Assembly: GCF_016861655.1 (NCBI RefSeq)
Contig: NZ_BOLN01000003.1
Coordinates: 280,272 to 344,271 of the forward strand
DNA from: Levilactobacillus lanxiensis
Lineage (GTDB): Bacteria; Bacillota; Bacilli; Lactobacillales; Lactobacillaceae
Direction of reading: 5' to 3'
DNA: 64,000 bases
Shown here: positions 16,252 through 26,202 of the stretch, piece after piece
Position numbering within the stretch: the first letter of the stretch is position 1
Layout of the letters: each line of letters begins with the position of its first letter
Program-made: the position numbers and the translations under genes
The notes under the pieces: generated by a model
The model's input: the letters and a program-made list of their open reading frames with translations, nothing else
The model's database searches: none
Told to the model about the DNA's origin: nothing

Positions 16252-17886
16252 ATGGAACGCATTAGATTAGTGCTGCATAAGCGCAGCGCCCAAGTATTTG
16301 GCTTGTTTACCATTGTCGGGGCTTTCATCATGACCTTCTGTTCGTACACCTCCCCGGCTTACTACTTCGACGTGTCGCCGGACAACAACGCCTTCTTCAC
16401 GGTCGGCAAGGCCATGATGCACGGCATCGTGCCCTACAAGGACATTTTTGAGCAAAAGGGCCCGTACGTCTATTTCCTGCACGGGCTAGCCTACCTGGTG
16501 AGTCATCGCAGTTTCACACTGATTTTCGTGTATGAAATTGCGACGCTGGTGGCCGCGATGTACCTGGTCTACCGCATTGCCAAGTTGCTGGACGCCCATG
16601 AGTTACCGGCGCTGCTGACGGCCTTGTTGTCGCCGGTCCTGTTCCTGTACCACCCGTACTACGATTACGGCGATACCGTGGAATTTTTCACGCTGCCATT
16701 TCTGCTCTCATTGATTTATCTGATTCTGTTGCTGGACCGCCACGACCTGACCGTTAGCCATTGGTGGTACTTCGCGCAGGGCGCGCTGGTCGGCGTGGTT
16801 TTCCTGTCCAAGTACACGCTGCTGGGCGCCTGGATTGTTTTTTACCTGGTGATGCTGGTCACCCGGCTGGTCAAACGCCAATGGCGGGCGCTGGGCCAAC
16901 TGATTGGCTGGAGTGCGGCGGGGTTCCTGCTGACGACGGTGCCATGGCTAGTCTACTTCCTGGCGACCAAGAGCCTGGGCGCCTTCATCAACGTCTACAT
17001 TCTGTTCAACACCAAGGTGTACCTGACCTCGTCGGTGGCCTTCTTCGCCAACCTGATTCAGTCGATGGCGTTGGTGTCCCAATTTTACCTGAGCAACGTG
17101 CTGTTCTTCCTGCTGGGCGTAGTGGGGACGCTGGTGGTGACCTTTGAACGCGGCGTCTTCCACAGTAACTTTACCCGGGGACTTTACCTGGTGGCGACGC
17201 TGGGCAGCGACCTGTTCGCCCTGTACGGCTATCAGGCTGGGGCGGTATACCAGTATTATGAATTGATTTATTTCGCGAGCTTCGTGCTGCCGTTCGCGGT
17301 CTTCTGCCAGCTGCTGTTCCGCCACCTGAGCTTGCCAAATGGGGATGACAGTTTTGCCATCCTGGCGACGCTGGTGATTGGCTGGTTCCTGGTGCTCGGC
17401 GTCAACAACAACGTGACCAACTCGAAGGTCTTTCCCAACAACGCGTCGGTCACTGAGGAGACGACCAGCGTGCCGCAACAGCCGGCCCAGGTGGACTTCG
17501 GCAATTACATGCGGCAGAGTGGCTTGCCCCTGACGCTGCTGAATTACGGGTCGATCGACATGGGCTTCTACACGGCCTCCGGGGCGGTGCCATCGACGTA
17601 TTACTTCCAGAACTACAACATTGCTCAGAGTGCGGCACCCCAGATTCTGCGCTCACAGGTCGATCAGATTCGCCAGCACAAGGTCGAATGGGTCGTCCTC
17701 AACACGCCAGCCGGCAAGACGGTTCGCGAGTGGCAGGGTGGTGGCGGCCGCATTACCAGCGGCAACCTGAACCCGGGCACTAGCAAATTAGCCAAGACAC
17801 TGTACCGCAATTACCTGCCGGTCGGGAAGCATACGCAGGTGTTTGAAGGGGTGAGCGTGACGTATTGGTTGTTTGAACGAAAATAA
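16252..17886 (+). CDS. GT-C type polytopic membrane glycosyltransferase (paralogue 1)
   Basis: 544 aa, about 11-12 membrane segments and a soluble C-terminal part of about 120 residues. ATG after GGGGAGGGGC. The first extracytoplasmic loop (about residues 36-78) carries YYFDVSPDNNAFFTVGK, MMHGIVPYKD and FEQKGPYVYF, the acidic loop of ArnT/PMT-like GT-C enzymes that use polyprenyl-phosphate sugars. The enzyme would transfer a sugar on the outer face of the membrane; the acceptor is unknown. Its 62%-or-so similar paralogue (by eye) lies at 20426, also just after a small secreted protein gene, which suggests the secreted proteins or wall teichoic acid as acceptors. Confidence 0.75.
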   Translation: MERIRLVLHKRSAQVFGLFTIVGAFIMTFCSYTSPAYYFDVSPDNNAFFTVGKAMMHGIVPYKDIFEQKGPYVYFLHGLAYLVSHRSFTLIFVYEIATLVAAMYLVYRIAKLLDAHELPALLTALLSPVLFLYHPYYDYGDTVEFFTLPFLLSLIYLILLLDRHDLTVSHWWYFAQGALVGVVFLSKYTLLGAWIVFYLVMLVTRLVKRQWRALGQLIGWSAAGFLLTTVPWLVYFLATKSLGAFINVYILFNTKVYLTSSVAFFANLIQSMALVSQFYLSNVLFFLLGVVGTLVVTFERGVFHSNFTRGLYLVATLGSDLFALYGYQAGAVYQYYELIYFASFVLPFAVFCQLLFRHLSLPNGDDSFAILATLVIGWFLVLGVNNNVTNSKVFPNNASVTEETTSVPQQPAQVDFGNYMRQSGLPLTLLNYGSIDMGFYTASGAVPSTYYFQNYNIAQSAAPQILRSQVDQIRQHKVEWVVLNTPAGKTVREWQGGGGRITSGNLNPGTSKLAKTLYRNYLPVGKHTQVFEGVSVTYWLFERK

Positions 17887-17928
17887 GAGTGTGAGTCAAG
17901 GCGGTTAGCTGGTGAGTATTAACGTCAC

Positions 17929-17969
17929 TAAGTGAATGACCCCGAACTTGGGTCGTTTGCTTAGTGGGG
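17929..17969. terminator. Long imperfect hairpin after the first GT-C gene
   Basis: cactaagtgaatgaccc pairs with gggtcgtttgcttagtg. No T run; possible terminator or 3' end stabiliser. Confidence 0.4.
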
Positions 17970-18030
17970 TTAAGCGGAACCAGCTGCCTTGGGGAACACG
18001 TTTCAGAAAGTAAGGTTGGCTAAATTTTTC

Positions 18031-18215
18031 CGTTCCCGGCGGCGGGCTCAAGGTTCCCTGCTGTGGGGTCGGTTTCAGCCTGAGGGGCGGGCTTTCACCT
18101 CAACTTTGAGCCTTAGAAGCGGTCTCAAAGGTTGCCCCATGCTCTAAGCTGAGAAAAATCGCTCAGCTAAGACCATCGACACAGCTGGGAACCTTGACCC
18201 GCCTCTGGTCACTCA
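18031..18215 (-). repeat. Type A repeat lacking the closing stem
   Basis: Minus-oriented interior of type A: cgttcccggcggcgggctc, ggttccctgctgtgggg, H3, H2, H1 (taagctgag/ctcagctta), acagctgggaacc, ending gcctctggtcact. The outer stem strands present in full copies are not recognisable on either side. Confidence 0.75.
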
Positions 18216-18518
18216 GATTTGCGCGCTTACTTTCGGTAGTTTGGTGGGGTGGCAAGTAGTTCACTGATTCATACGCTTTTTTTGAAATTCTTGCTTACTT
18301 TAAGTAACTAGAAATATCCACTTTATGAATATATTTGTTAGGGGAAACATTCTGATATCACGAATGCTTCTCCTTTTTCATGTATAAACTTGTTTTTAGT
18401 TAGGGGTCAAATCTTGAAAAATGGCGCCTTGATGTTTCTATAAATCGGGACTAGGGTGGAGGCGTAATCAACACCACAACTGGCTTGATTGAAATTTACA
18501 TATTTTAGGAGGAATTTG
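18216..18518. other. Intergenic leader region of SP2
   Basis: No gene. AT-richer than its surroundings; a TTGAAA near 18415 and TATAAA near 18439 could form a promoter, but the spacing is long. Confidence 0.35.
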
Positions 18519-19682
18519 ATGAAGAAAGTTTATGGATATGCTTTAGCTTTGGTTGCCACCTTAACTTTTGGTGGGGCATTGGCAACGTCTGCAAATGCTG
18601 CGGATGATGGTTCTGCAACTGGCACGCCTGCTGTGACAAACAGCGCAACTTCTGATAAACCGGCAACGGCTACTCCTGGGGAAACAACTACTGACACTAC
18701 GGGAGCCGATAAGACTGGTACGGACGGTGATAGCGATGTAGCTGCTGGCGCTGATGGTGGTGACACAGTAGTTGACCCTAACAAGGACGCTGATACTACA
18801 ACTGGCACTGGCACTGGCGATGGTACTGGCACTACCACACCAACTAAACCTAGCGATGGCGCTGGTACTACAACCGGCACTGGCGATGGTACTGACACTA
18901 CCACACCAACTAAACCTAGCGATGGCGCTGGTACTACAACCGGCACTGGCGATGGTACTGACACTACTACACCAACTAAACCTAGCGATGGCGCTGGTAC
19001 TACAACTGGTACTGGCGATGGTACTGGCACTACCACACCAACTAAACCTAGCGCTGGCGCTGGTACTACAACCGGCACTGGCGATGGTACTGACACTACC
19101 ACACCAACTAAACCTAGCGATGGCGCTGGTACTACAACTGGTACTGGCGATGGTACTGGCACTACCACACCAACTAAACCTAGCGATGGTACTGGTACCA
19201 CAACCGGAACTACTACAACTAACCCTGGTACCACTACTACAACCCCAGCAACCACTAACAACACCGCAACAACCCCAAGCTCCAGCAGTGTGGCTTCCTC
19301 AAGTTCCAGCCAAGTAGCTGCCACCAGCAGTTCCAAGCCGGCTACTAAGACGACCAAGACGGTCAAGAAGACTACTAAGAAATCAGCCAAGAAGACGGTT
19401 GCCAAGGCGAAGAAGATTCGTGCGCAGAAGACCTACACCAAGAATTCACGCCGCGTTCAGTTCAAGAAGGCCGTTAAGGGTAGCAAGGTCGTTTTGAAGA
19501 ACAGCAAGGGCCAAGTCGTTAAGACCCTTAAGGTGACGAAGTCTGGGAAGCTCAGCATCAAGTTGAGTAAGAAGCAAGCCAAGAAGTTGAACCGCACCAA
19601 GAAGAACAAGCACTACTTCACGGTCACGGTGACGCAGAAGGGCTACAAGCCTTACACCATCAAGTACACGATCAAGGCTTAA
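18519..19682 (+). CDS. Secreted Thr-rich repeat protein with lysine-rich Ig-like C-terminus (SP2)
   Basis: 387 aa from ATG 18519 after AGGAGG. Signal peptide MKKVYGYALALVATLTFGGA cut after ATSANA. Residues about 95-240 are 22-residue repeats of the type GAGTTTGTGDGTDTTTPTKP-SD, then a Thr/Ser linker, then a basic domain of about 110 residues homologous to SP1 and SP3 (ends GYKPYTIKYTIKA). No LPxTG. The Thr-rich region would suit O-glycosylation by the neighbouring GT-C enzymes; that is inference. The ribosome-binding region and first codons match those of SP3 closely. Confidence 0.75.
   Translation: MKKVYGYALALVATLTFGGALATSANAADDGSATGTPAVTNSATSDKPATATPGETTTDTTGADKTGTDGDSDVAAGADGGDTVVDPNKDADTTTGTGTGDGTGTTTPTKPSDGAGTTTGTGDGTDTTTPTKPSDGAGTTTGTGDGTDTTTPTKPSDGAGTTTGTGDGTGTTTPTKPSAGAGTTTGTGDGTDTTTPTKPSDGAGTTTGTGDGTGTTTPTKPSDGTGTTTGTTTTNPGTTTTTPATTNNTATTPSSSSVASSSSSQVAATSSSKPATKTTKTVKKTTKKSAKKTVAKAKKIRAQKTYTKNSRRVQFKKAVKGSKVVLKNSKGQVVKTLKVTKSGKLSIKLSKKQAKKLNRTKKNKHYFTVTVTQKGYKPYTIKYTIKA
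18790..19205 (+). repeat. 66-bp tandem repeats within SP2
   Basis: Five nearly identical 22-codon units plus a partial first unit. Units differ mainly at a few positions (Gly/Asp after GDGT, Asp/Ala after KPS). Confidence 0.85.
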
Positions 19683-19702
19683 TTTCCTAAATAAATACGT
19701 AA

Positions 19703-19743
19703 CCAATGGGTAGCTGTCTTCAACGGGCAGTTACCCATTTTTA
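19703..19743. terminator. Bidirectional terminator after SP2
   Basis: aatgggtagctg pairs with cagttacccatt, flanked by T5 on the plus strand. Confidence 0.8.
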
Positions 19744-19794
19744 GACTTAATTATCTAGGCTTACATTAATTGCCAAGATAATTGAAAATGCCCC

Positions 19795-19823
19795 TTGACG
19801 GAATCATTTGAAAGAACTACGAT
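19795..19823 (+). promoter_or_regulatory. Promoter of SP3
   Basis: TTGACG (19795-19800), 17 nt, TACGAT (19818-19823). Confidence 0.6.
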
Positions 19824-19884
19824 TATTTAGTGATAAAACCGGTTTATGATTTTATTAGAATTACATATCTGGGAGGAATTTTTC

Positions 19885-20343
19885 ATGAAGAAAGTATTTG
19901 GTTACGTTCTTAGTTTGTTAGCCGCATTAACGTTTGCTGGTGTCATTGCTACGACTGCTAACGCTGCCGGCAACAATGCCGCAGCTACTAGTGGTAGCGG
20001 TAGTGGTGTTTCTAGTGTCGTTGCTTCAAGCAGTTCCAAGAAGGTTGCTAAGAAAGCAACTAAGAAGACTGTCAAGAAGTCAAAGCGCGTTCAACTGAGC
20101 AAGAAGTACAAGAAGAATGCTCGTAAAGTTTACATCAAGAAGGCTACCAAGGGTTCAAGCATTGCTTTGAAGAACAGCAAGAAGCAATCCGTTAAGAAGT
20201 TCTCCGTTAAGAAGAGCGGCAAGAAGACCTTGAAGTTGACCAAGAAGCAAGCTAAGAAGCTTAACAAGGGTAAGAAGTTCACCATGACTGTTACCAAGAA
20301 GGGCTACAAAGCTTACACTGTTAAGGTTACCATCAAGAAGTAA
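19885..20343 (+). CDS. Small secreted lysine-rich Ig-like protein (SP3)
   Basis: 152 aa. ATG 19885 after GGGAGGAA. Signal peptide MKKVFGYVLSLLAALTFAGV, cleavage after TTANA. A short Ala/Ser/Gly linker is followed by a Lys-rich C-terminal domain homologous to SP1 and SP2 (ends GYKAYTVKVTIKK). Codon choice is uniform and optimised (AAG for Lys, GTT, GCT), which suggests high expression. Probably binds the anionic cell wall. Followed by a terminator and then the second GT-C gene. Confidence 0.75.
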   Translation: MKKVFGYVLSLLAALTFAGVIATTANAAGNNAAATSGSGSGVSSVVASSSSKKVAKKATKKTVKKSKRVQLSKKYKKNARKVYIKKATKGSSIALKNSKKQSVKKFSVKKSGKKTLKLTKKQAKKLNKGKKFTMTVTKKGYKAYTVKVTIKK

Positions 20344-20368
20344 AGCTTTTTAAAACAAGCATTGAGGA

Positions 20369-20396
20369 GACGTGGCAGAACCACGTCTTTTCTTTT
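20369..20396 (+). terminator. Intrinsic terminator after SP3
   Basis: agacgtgg pairs with ccacgtct around CAGAA, followed by T-rich sequence. Confidence 0.8.
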
Positions 20397-20425
20397 CTCA
20401 TTTTTTAGGAAAAGGAGTCGGGTCC

Positions 20426-22075
20426 GTGTACTTACGAATCAAGGAAAAAATGCAGCGCCACGAAACTCAGTATTTCATGTTACTCGCGTTCATTGGGATT
20501 TTTATGATGGCGTTTTGTTCCTACACCTCACCAGCGTATTACTTCGACACCTCGCCGGATAACAACGCCTTCTTCACGGTCGGCAAGGCCATGATGCACG
20601 GGATTACGCCGTACAAGGACATCTTTGAACAGAAGGGGCCCTACGTGTACTTCTTACATGGGTTGGCCTACCTGGTCAGTCACCGCAGCTTCATCCTGAT
20701 TTTCGTGGTGGAAATCGCGGTGCTGGTGGCGGCCATGATCTTAACGTTTAAGATTGCCCGGGTCATGAAATTAGCCGAGCTACCGGCCTTTCTGGTGGCG
20801 ATGCTCTCGCCCATGCTGTTTCTCTACCATCCCTACTACAATTACGGGGACACGGTGGAGTTCTTTACGCTACCGTTATTGCTGTCGCTGATCTACCTGA
20901 TTTTTCTGCTCGACCAGCACCAGCTAACGGTCAGTCCGTGGTGGTTCTTCGCGCAGGGGTTATTTGTCGGGATCGTTTTCCTGGCCAAATACACCCTGCT
21001 GGGGGCGTGGATCGCCTTTTACCTGGCCTATGGCGGCTATTTGTTGGTCAAAAAGCAGTGGCGGTTACTGGGCCAGCTTGTCCTCTGGAGTGGGGCGGGT
21101 TTCCTGCTGGCGACGGTGCCGTGGTTGATCTACTTCCTGGCGACCGGGTCGTTGGGTTCCTTTATTAATGTCTATATTTTATTTAATACCAAAGTTTATA
21201 TGACCTCATCCGTGTCATTCTTTTCCAACTTGATTCAATCGACTATCTTGGTGGCCAATTTCTACCTGAGTGACGTCTTTTTCTTCCTGTTGGGGGTCGG
21301 TGGCACGCTGCTGATTCTGTTCCAACGGACGATTCTGAAACGCCGCCTGACGCGGGTGCTATACCTGTTGGTCTTTCTGGGGACCGACCTGCTGGCGCTT
21401 TACGGCTACCAGACGGGCTCACTTTACCAGTACTATCAGTTGGTCTACTTCGCCTTCTTCGTGGTGCCATTTATTTATTTCCTAAACCTATTCTTCAGCT
21501 GGGTTCGGCTCCCAGCCGTGGACGATCCGTTTATCATTTTAAGCACCCTGGTACTCAGCTTTTTCCTGGTGCTCGGGGTGAATGACAACGTGACGGTCTC
21601 CCGGCTATTTCCGAACAATGCGGCGATTACCAAACGCAGCACGCGCAAGCCGCAACAGCCCGCGCAGGTGGAGTTCGGGAACATCATGCGCCAGCAGTCC
21701 GCACACCCAACGCTGTTAAATTATGGGTCAATCGACATGGGCTTCTACACGGCGGCCGATGCCGTGCCGACCACCTATTATTTCCAAAATTATAATATCC
21801 CAGAGAAGGCGGCCCCCCAGATTCTGCGGTCCCAACGACGCGTGATTCAGCGGCACCAGGTCCAATGGGTCGTCTTGAACACGCCGACCAAGCAATCCGT
21901 GCGCGAATGGGAAGGGAACAAAGAAATTCCCGGCCGCATTTCCAGCGGGAACCTGAACCCCGGCACGTCCAAGCTGGCGAAGTCGCTCTACCGGCATTAC
22001 CGGCTGGTCAAGGTGCATCGCCAGGTCTTTGAACAGGTCGATGTGAAGTACTGGCTGTTTGAACGAAAGGGGTAA
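20426..22075 (+). CDS. GT-C type polytopic membrane glycosyltransferase (paralogue 2)
   Basis: 549 aa from GTG 20426, chosen because AAAGGAG lies at 20411-20417 and a longer start would overlap the terminator. Same layout as the paralogue at 16252: loop-1 motif SPDNNAFFTVGKAMMHG, then PYKDIFEQKGPYVYFLHGL, about 11-12 membrane segments, and a C-terminal domain with LLNYGSIDMGFYTA and YYFQNYNI in both copies. Predicted to use a lipid-linked sugar at the outer membrane face. It ends 6 nt before the next membrane protein gene, so the two are co-transcribed. Confidence 0.75.
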   Translation: MYLRIKEKMQRHETQYFMLLAFIGIFMMAFCSYTSPAYYFDTSPDNNAFFTVGKAMMHGITPYKDIFEQKGPYVYFLHGLAYLVSHRSFILIFVVEIAVLVAAMILTFKIARVMKLAELPAFLVAMLSPMLFLYHPYYNYGDTVEFFTLPLLLSLIYLIFLLDQHQLTVSPWWFFAQGLFVGIVFLAKYTLLGAWIAFYLAYGGYLLVKKQWRLLGQLVLWSGAGFLLATVPWLIYFLATGSLGSFINVYILFNTKVYMTSSVSFFSNLIQSTILVANFYLSDVFFFLLGVGGTLLILFQRTILKRRLTRVLYLLVFLGTDLLALYGYQTGSLYQYYQLVYFAFFVVPFIYFLNLFFSWVRLPAVDDPFIILSTLVLSFFLVLGVNDNVTVSRLFPNNAAITKRSTRKPQQPAQVEFGNIMRQQSAHPTLLNYGSIDMGFYTAADAVPTTYYFQNYNIPEKAAPQILRSQRRVIQRHQVQWVVLNTPTKQSVREWEGNKEIPGRISSGNLNPGTSKLAKSLYRHYRLVKVHRQVFEQVDVKYWLFERKG

Positions 22076-22081
22076 GCAAAC

Positions 22082-23773
22082 ATGGCAACAAGTGACACGG
22101 CAAATGGGTCGTCCCAGTCTGATTGGCTGCGACGGTACCGCTGGCTGTTAGAGTTGGGCCTGTTTAGCTGCCTGAGTCTCTTCTGGCTCTTTTTGTGGGC
22201 GGCGCAGGGGAAGATTTATCTCGGGGATGACCTGGGCTTTCACCTAAACCGCGTCCAGGGCCTTTACCAGCAAGTAATTTCGGGTCACTGGGGCTTGGGG
22301 CACATTGCCACGACCACCTTTCAGGGATGGGGCTACCCAATCAATCTGTTTTACCCGGCGTACACGTTGCTGCCCATGGCCATTCTGCAGGTCTGGTTCG
22401 GCGGGGTGCACGCGTACGCGATTTTTCTATTTCTGATTACGCTACTCACCCTGTACACGACCCGCTTCGTGGGGCAACGGGTACTGGGTAGCTACTACCA
22501 GGGCCTACTGCTGGCGGTGCTCTACAGCTTCTCGCAGTACCGGGTGCTGGACTTCTTCGTCCGGGGCGCCTTGGCCGAGGGTATCGTCTTTGCGTTTCTC
22601 CCGCTGGTCTTTTACGGGGCCTATAGCATTGCCATCGGTGACGTGCATCAGTGGTACTGGCTGACGCTGGGGATGGCACTGATTGGCCTGACGCACGTGG
22701 TCTCCCTGATTTTGGCGTCCGTCTTGGTCCTGTTGACGCTGGGACTCTTTTTCCTGAAACGAACGGGGCTCAAGCAACGACTGGGCGCCCTGTTCCTAGC
22801 GGTGGTCACGACCGGCCTACTGGATCTGACCTTTCTGGCACCACTGATGGAACAACTCCATCACATGAAGGGCCTCGGCGTCATGCAATTTCAACTGGCC
22901 AGCAGCGCGGTGCAGCCGTGGCCGTTTCTGGTCAACTCAGCCGTGAATCAAATGGGGTCGGGGCAGATCAATCTGGGTTGGCTGATGTTGATGCTCTTAC
23001 TCCTGACGCTCGGCGTCTGCTGGAAATTTAACGGCGTGGAGCGCTACCTAGTTGGGTTAGCAGTCGTCTTTGTGTGGCTCGCAACGACCTGGTTCCCGTG
23101 GTCGCTATTTCAGGGTGTGCTGGGAACGATTCAATTTCCCTGGCGCTTCCTGGCGATTGCCAGCTTCCTGATTGCCTTAGTGGGGACCCGGGCGCTAGTA
23201 CTGGTCTTGCCACGAAATACCCGCCACGTTCGGGGAATTTTACTGGCGGCCATGGTTGTCCTGGGCATCATTCTAAATGCGGCTGGGTTCGTAAGCTTTT
23301 TCCAGAATCCCTATAGCAATGCGATCACACCCGAGAGCTATCACACGGTGGCAACGGACGTGGCTAGCACGGATTACGTCCAACCGGTCTCATTGCCCGC
23401 GATGCCGGCGCTAAAAACCCATTCTATCGTGGTGATGAACCCAACGAAGGGGAAGACCACGCTACGACAGCTTAGTCGCCAGGTGGGAGCGGATTCATTT
23501 ACCTACCGTCTCTGGAGTCGTCGCGCCCGGCGCCTGAAGCTGCCACATCTGGCCTATCCGGGCTACCAGGTGACCGTCAATGGCCACCGGCAACCGTTGC
23601 GTCAGAACCGAATGGCCATTCTGCTGGCCAACGTCAAGCAGGGGACCAACATCATTCGGGTGGCCTACGTGGCGACGACGATACAACGCGTGTCGGCGTG
23701 GCTCTCTGCGCTGACATGGGTGGTGTTGCTGGGCTGGTTCGGCTGGAAAGCTTGGCGACGTCTGCGTCAGTGA
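22082..23773 (+). CDS. YfhO / PTPS-related polytopic membrane protein
   Basis: 563 aa, about 12 membrane segments. The N-terminal GDDLGFHLNRVQGLYQQV loop and the FQGWGYPINLFYPAYTLLP stretch match the membrane family annotated as 6-pyruvoyl-tetrahydropterin synthase-related; the C-terminal beta-rich part (LAYPGYQVTVNGHR, NIIRVAYV) is YfhO-like. YfhO of Bacillus is a GT-C enzyme acting on lipoteichoic acid. Being in one operon with a GT-C gene, it likely takes part in the same extracytoplasmic glycosylation. Acceptor unknown. Confidence 0.7.
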   Translation: MATSDTANGSSQSDWLRRYRWLLELGLFSCLSLFWLFLWAAQGKIYLGDDLGFHLNRVQGLYQQVISGHWGLGHIATTTFQGWGYPINLFYPAYTLLPMAILQVWFGGVHAYAIFLFLITLLTLYTTRFVGQRVLGSYYQGLLLAVLYSFSQYRVLDFFVRGALAEGIVFAFLPLVFYGAYSIAIGDVHQWYWLTLGMALIGLTHVVSLILASVLVLLTLGLFFLKRTGLKQRLGALFLAVVTTGLLDLTFLAPLMEQLHHMKGLGVMQFQLASSAVQPWPFLVNSAVNQMGSGQINLGWLMLMLLLLTLGVCWKFNGVERYLVGLAVVFVWLATTWFPWSLFQGVLGTIQFPWRFLAIASFLIALVGTRALVLVLPRNTRHVRGILLAAMVVLGIILNAAGFVSFFQNPYSNAITPESYHTVATDVASTDYVQPVSLPAMPALKTHSIVVMNPTKGKTTLRQLSRQVGADSFTYRLWSRRARRLKLPHLAYPGYQVTVNGHRQPLRQNRMAILLANVKQGTNIIRVAYVATTIQRVSAWLSALTWVVLLGWFGWKAWRRLRQ

Positions 23774-23875
23774 ATGGGCAATTTGGCGGCTCGATAAATG
23801 CGATTTAAAGTAGTTCGTCACCTGACCCATTTAATCACTGCCGTTAATTACTCCATGATAGTTCAATGAGAAGCC

Positions 23876-23904
23876 TTGACCTGAATGGCCTAGACTGGTA
23901 AATT
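23876..23904 (+). promoter_or_regulatory. Promoter of guaB
   Basis: TTGACC (23876-23881), 17 nt, TAAATT (23899-23904). Confidence 0.6.
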
Positions 23905-23932
23905 AAGAAACAATATCTCCCAGGATTCCTAA

Positions 23933-25111
<1,179 letters not shown>

Positions 25112-25139
25112 AACCGTTCGGAGCGGGTCAAACTGAGCT

Positions 25140-25320
25140 TGGCAGCGCCTACCGGGCGATTTAAAATGGACCGGAACGCGGTGGGCAGGACGCCTCGAGC
25201 CGAAAGGCGGTCTCGGGACTTGTTTTGAGCCGAAGAACGCGTCTCAAAATCACCATTTATCACGCACACGCGCGTGATAAATCCCACGGCTGAGTCCATT
25301 TTAAACCGCCCTCACGGCTC
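25140..25320 (-). repeat. Structured intergenic repeat, type B
   Basis: Between the guaB stop and its terminator. Closing stem gggcgatttaaaatgga with tccattttaaaccgccc. H1 atttatcacgc/gcgtgataaat, H2, H3 (cctcgag-type stem). Confidence 0.8.
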
Positions 25321-25408
25321 CAACTGGTTTGACCCGCAACGATTTTGTTTGTGGGTTGTCGCAGCCAGGCGATTTGGCTGTGTGGTTGTATAAATTTAAA
25401 TTAGACAG

Positions 25409-25443
25409 AAGGCTAACCGGAAATTTCTGGTTAGCCTTTTTTG
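25409..25443 (+). terminator. Terminator downstream of guaB and the repeat
   Basis: aaggctaacc pairs with ggttagcctt, followed by a T run. Confidence 0.85.
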
Positions 25444-25505
25444 AGCACCAAATCTGGGATTGACAGAGGTGTGGCGTATACTTCAGAACAAGTGAGGTGA
25501 GTGGG

Positions 25506-25748
25506 ATGGCAACAATTTCTATTCGGGTGAGCGCCGCCGAAAAGGTGTGGTTGCAGCGGATGGCTGAATTTTATGGATTATCGCTGTCAACATTGATTAT
25601 GACGTATTCCTTTGAACAACTTGAAGACACCTATGATGCCTTGATAGCTGAGTCCGTGTACAAGTATTACCATGCTAAGGACCAGTCGACCGTTTCGATG
25701 GCACAGGTGTTGGCTGAATTTGGTGGTGGGGATGGGCATAAATTATAG
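25506..25748 (+). CDS. RHH-type antitoxin-like protein without a toxin gene
   Basis: 80 aa. ATG 25506 after GAGGTG. The N-terminus MATISIRVSAAEKVWLQRMA, then EFYGLSLSTLI, is a ribbon-helix-helix DNA-binding domain like RelB/DUF6290 antitoxins. The usual partner toxin should follow directly; instead there is a 60-nt gap and a type B repeat, then a response regulator. It is therefore an orphan antitoxin or a free-standing RHH regulator. Confidence 0.65.
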   Translation: MATISIRVSAAEKVWLQRMAEFYGLSLSTLIMTYSFEQLEDTYDALIAESVYKYYHAKDQSTVSMAQVLAEFGGGDGHKL

Positions 25749-25809
25749 GTTCGTTGAGTGCAGCGCACCCCGCCACCTCGGCAAGCCCAATTACGGGCTA
25801 AACCCGTGT

Positions 25810-25987
25810 GAGCCGCAGGGATGGTGAAAATGAGGCCAGCCGTGGGAGTTGCCTTAGCGGTTTACCGCTTAGTCAACTGCTAGCTTTGAGACGCGTTCTT
25901 CGGCTCAAAGTAAGTCTGGAGACCGGTCCCCAGGCTCCAGACGGGCGCCCACCGCGAACCGCTCTCATTTTCACCATCCTGGAGGCG
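25810..25987 (+). repeat. Structured intergenic repeat, type B
   Basis: Closing stem ggatggtgaaaatgag with ctcattttcaccatcc. H1 gttgccttagcgg/ccgcttagtcaac, H2 ctttgagac..gctcaaag, H3 gtctggag/ctccagac with accggtccccagg as apical part. Plus orientation, ahead of the response regulator gene. Confidence 0.85.
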
Positions 25988-26202
25988 CCGGAACGAAGAT
26001 TAGGACTTAATTGGAGCTTAACACCGGGTTGGCGAGTCGCCCGCAAATAGTGTAAGATTAAGGAATGGTAAAGTGCCTTACGCCCGACTAAAGGTTCGGG
26101 TTTTCCGGTCACGCCACGCGGTTTATTTGCTAGAATAGACGTAAACCTACGGGGAAGACCGCTAGTGTTATTACCTAGCTGTTAAAGGAGATTAGCCCAA
26201 TT

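Noticed and set aside
18530..19405. Minus-strand frame of 291 codons opposite SP2
   Set aside because: Val/Pro-rich mirror of the Thr-rich 66-bp repeats.
20372..20425. Longer GTG start for the second GT-C gene
   Set aside because: It would begin inside the SP3 terminator hairpin; the GTG at 20426 has a proper ribosome binding site and matches the paralogue's N-terminus.
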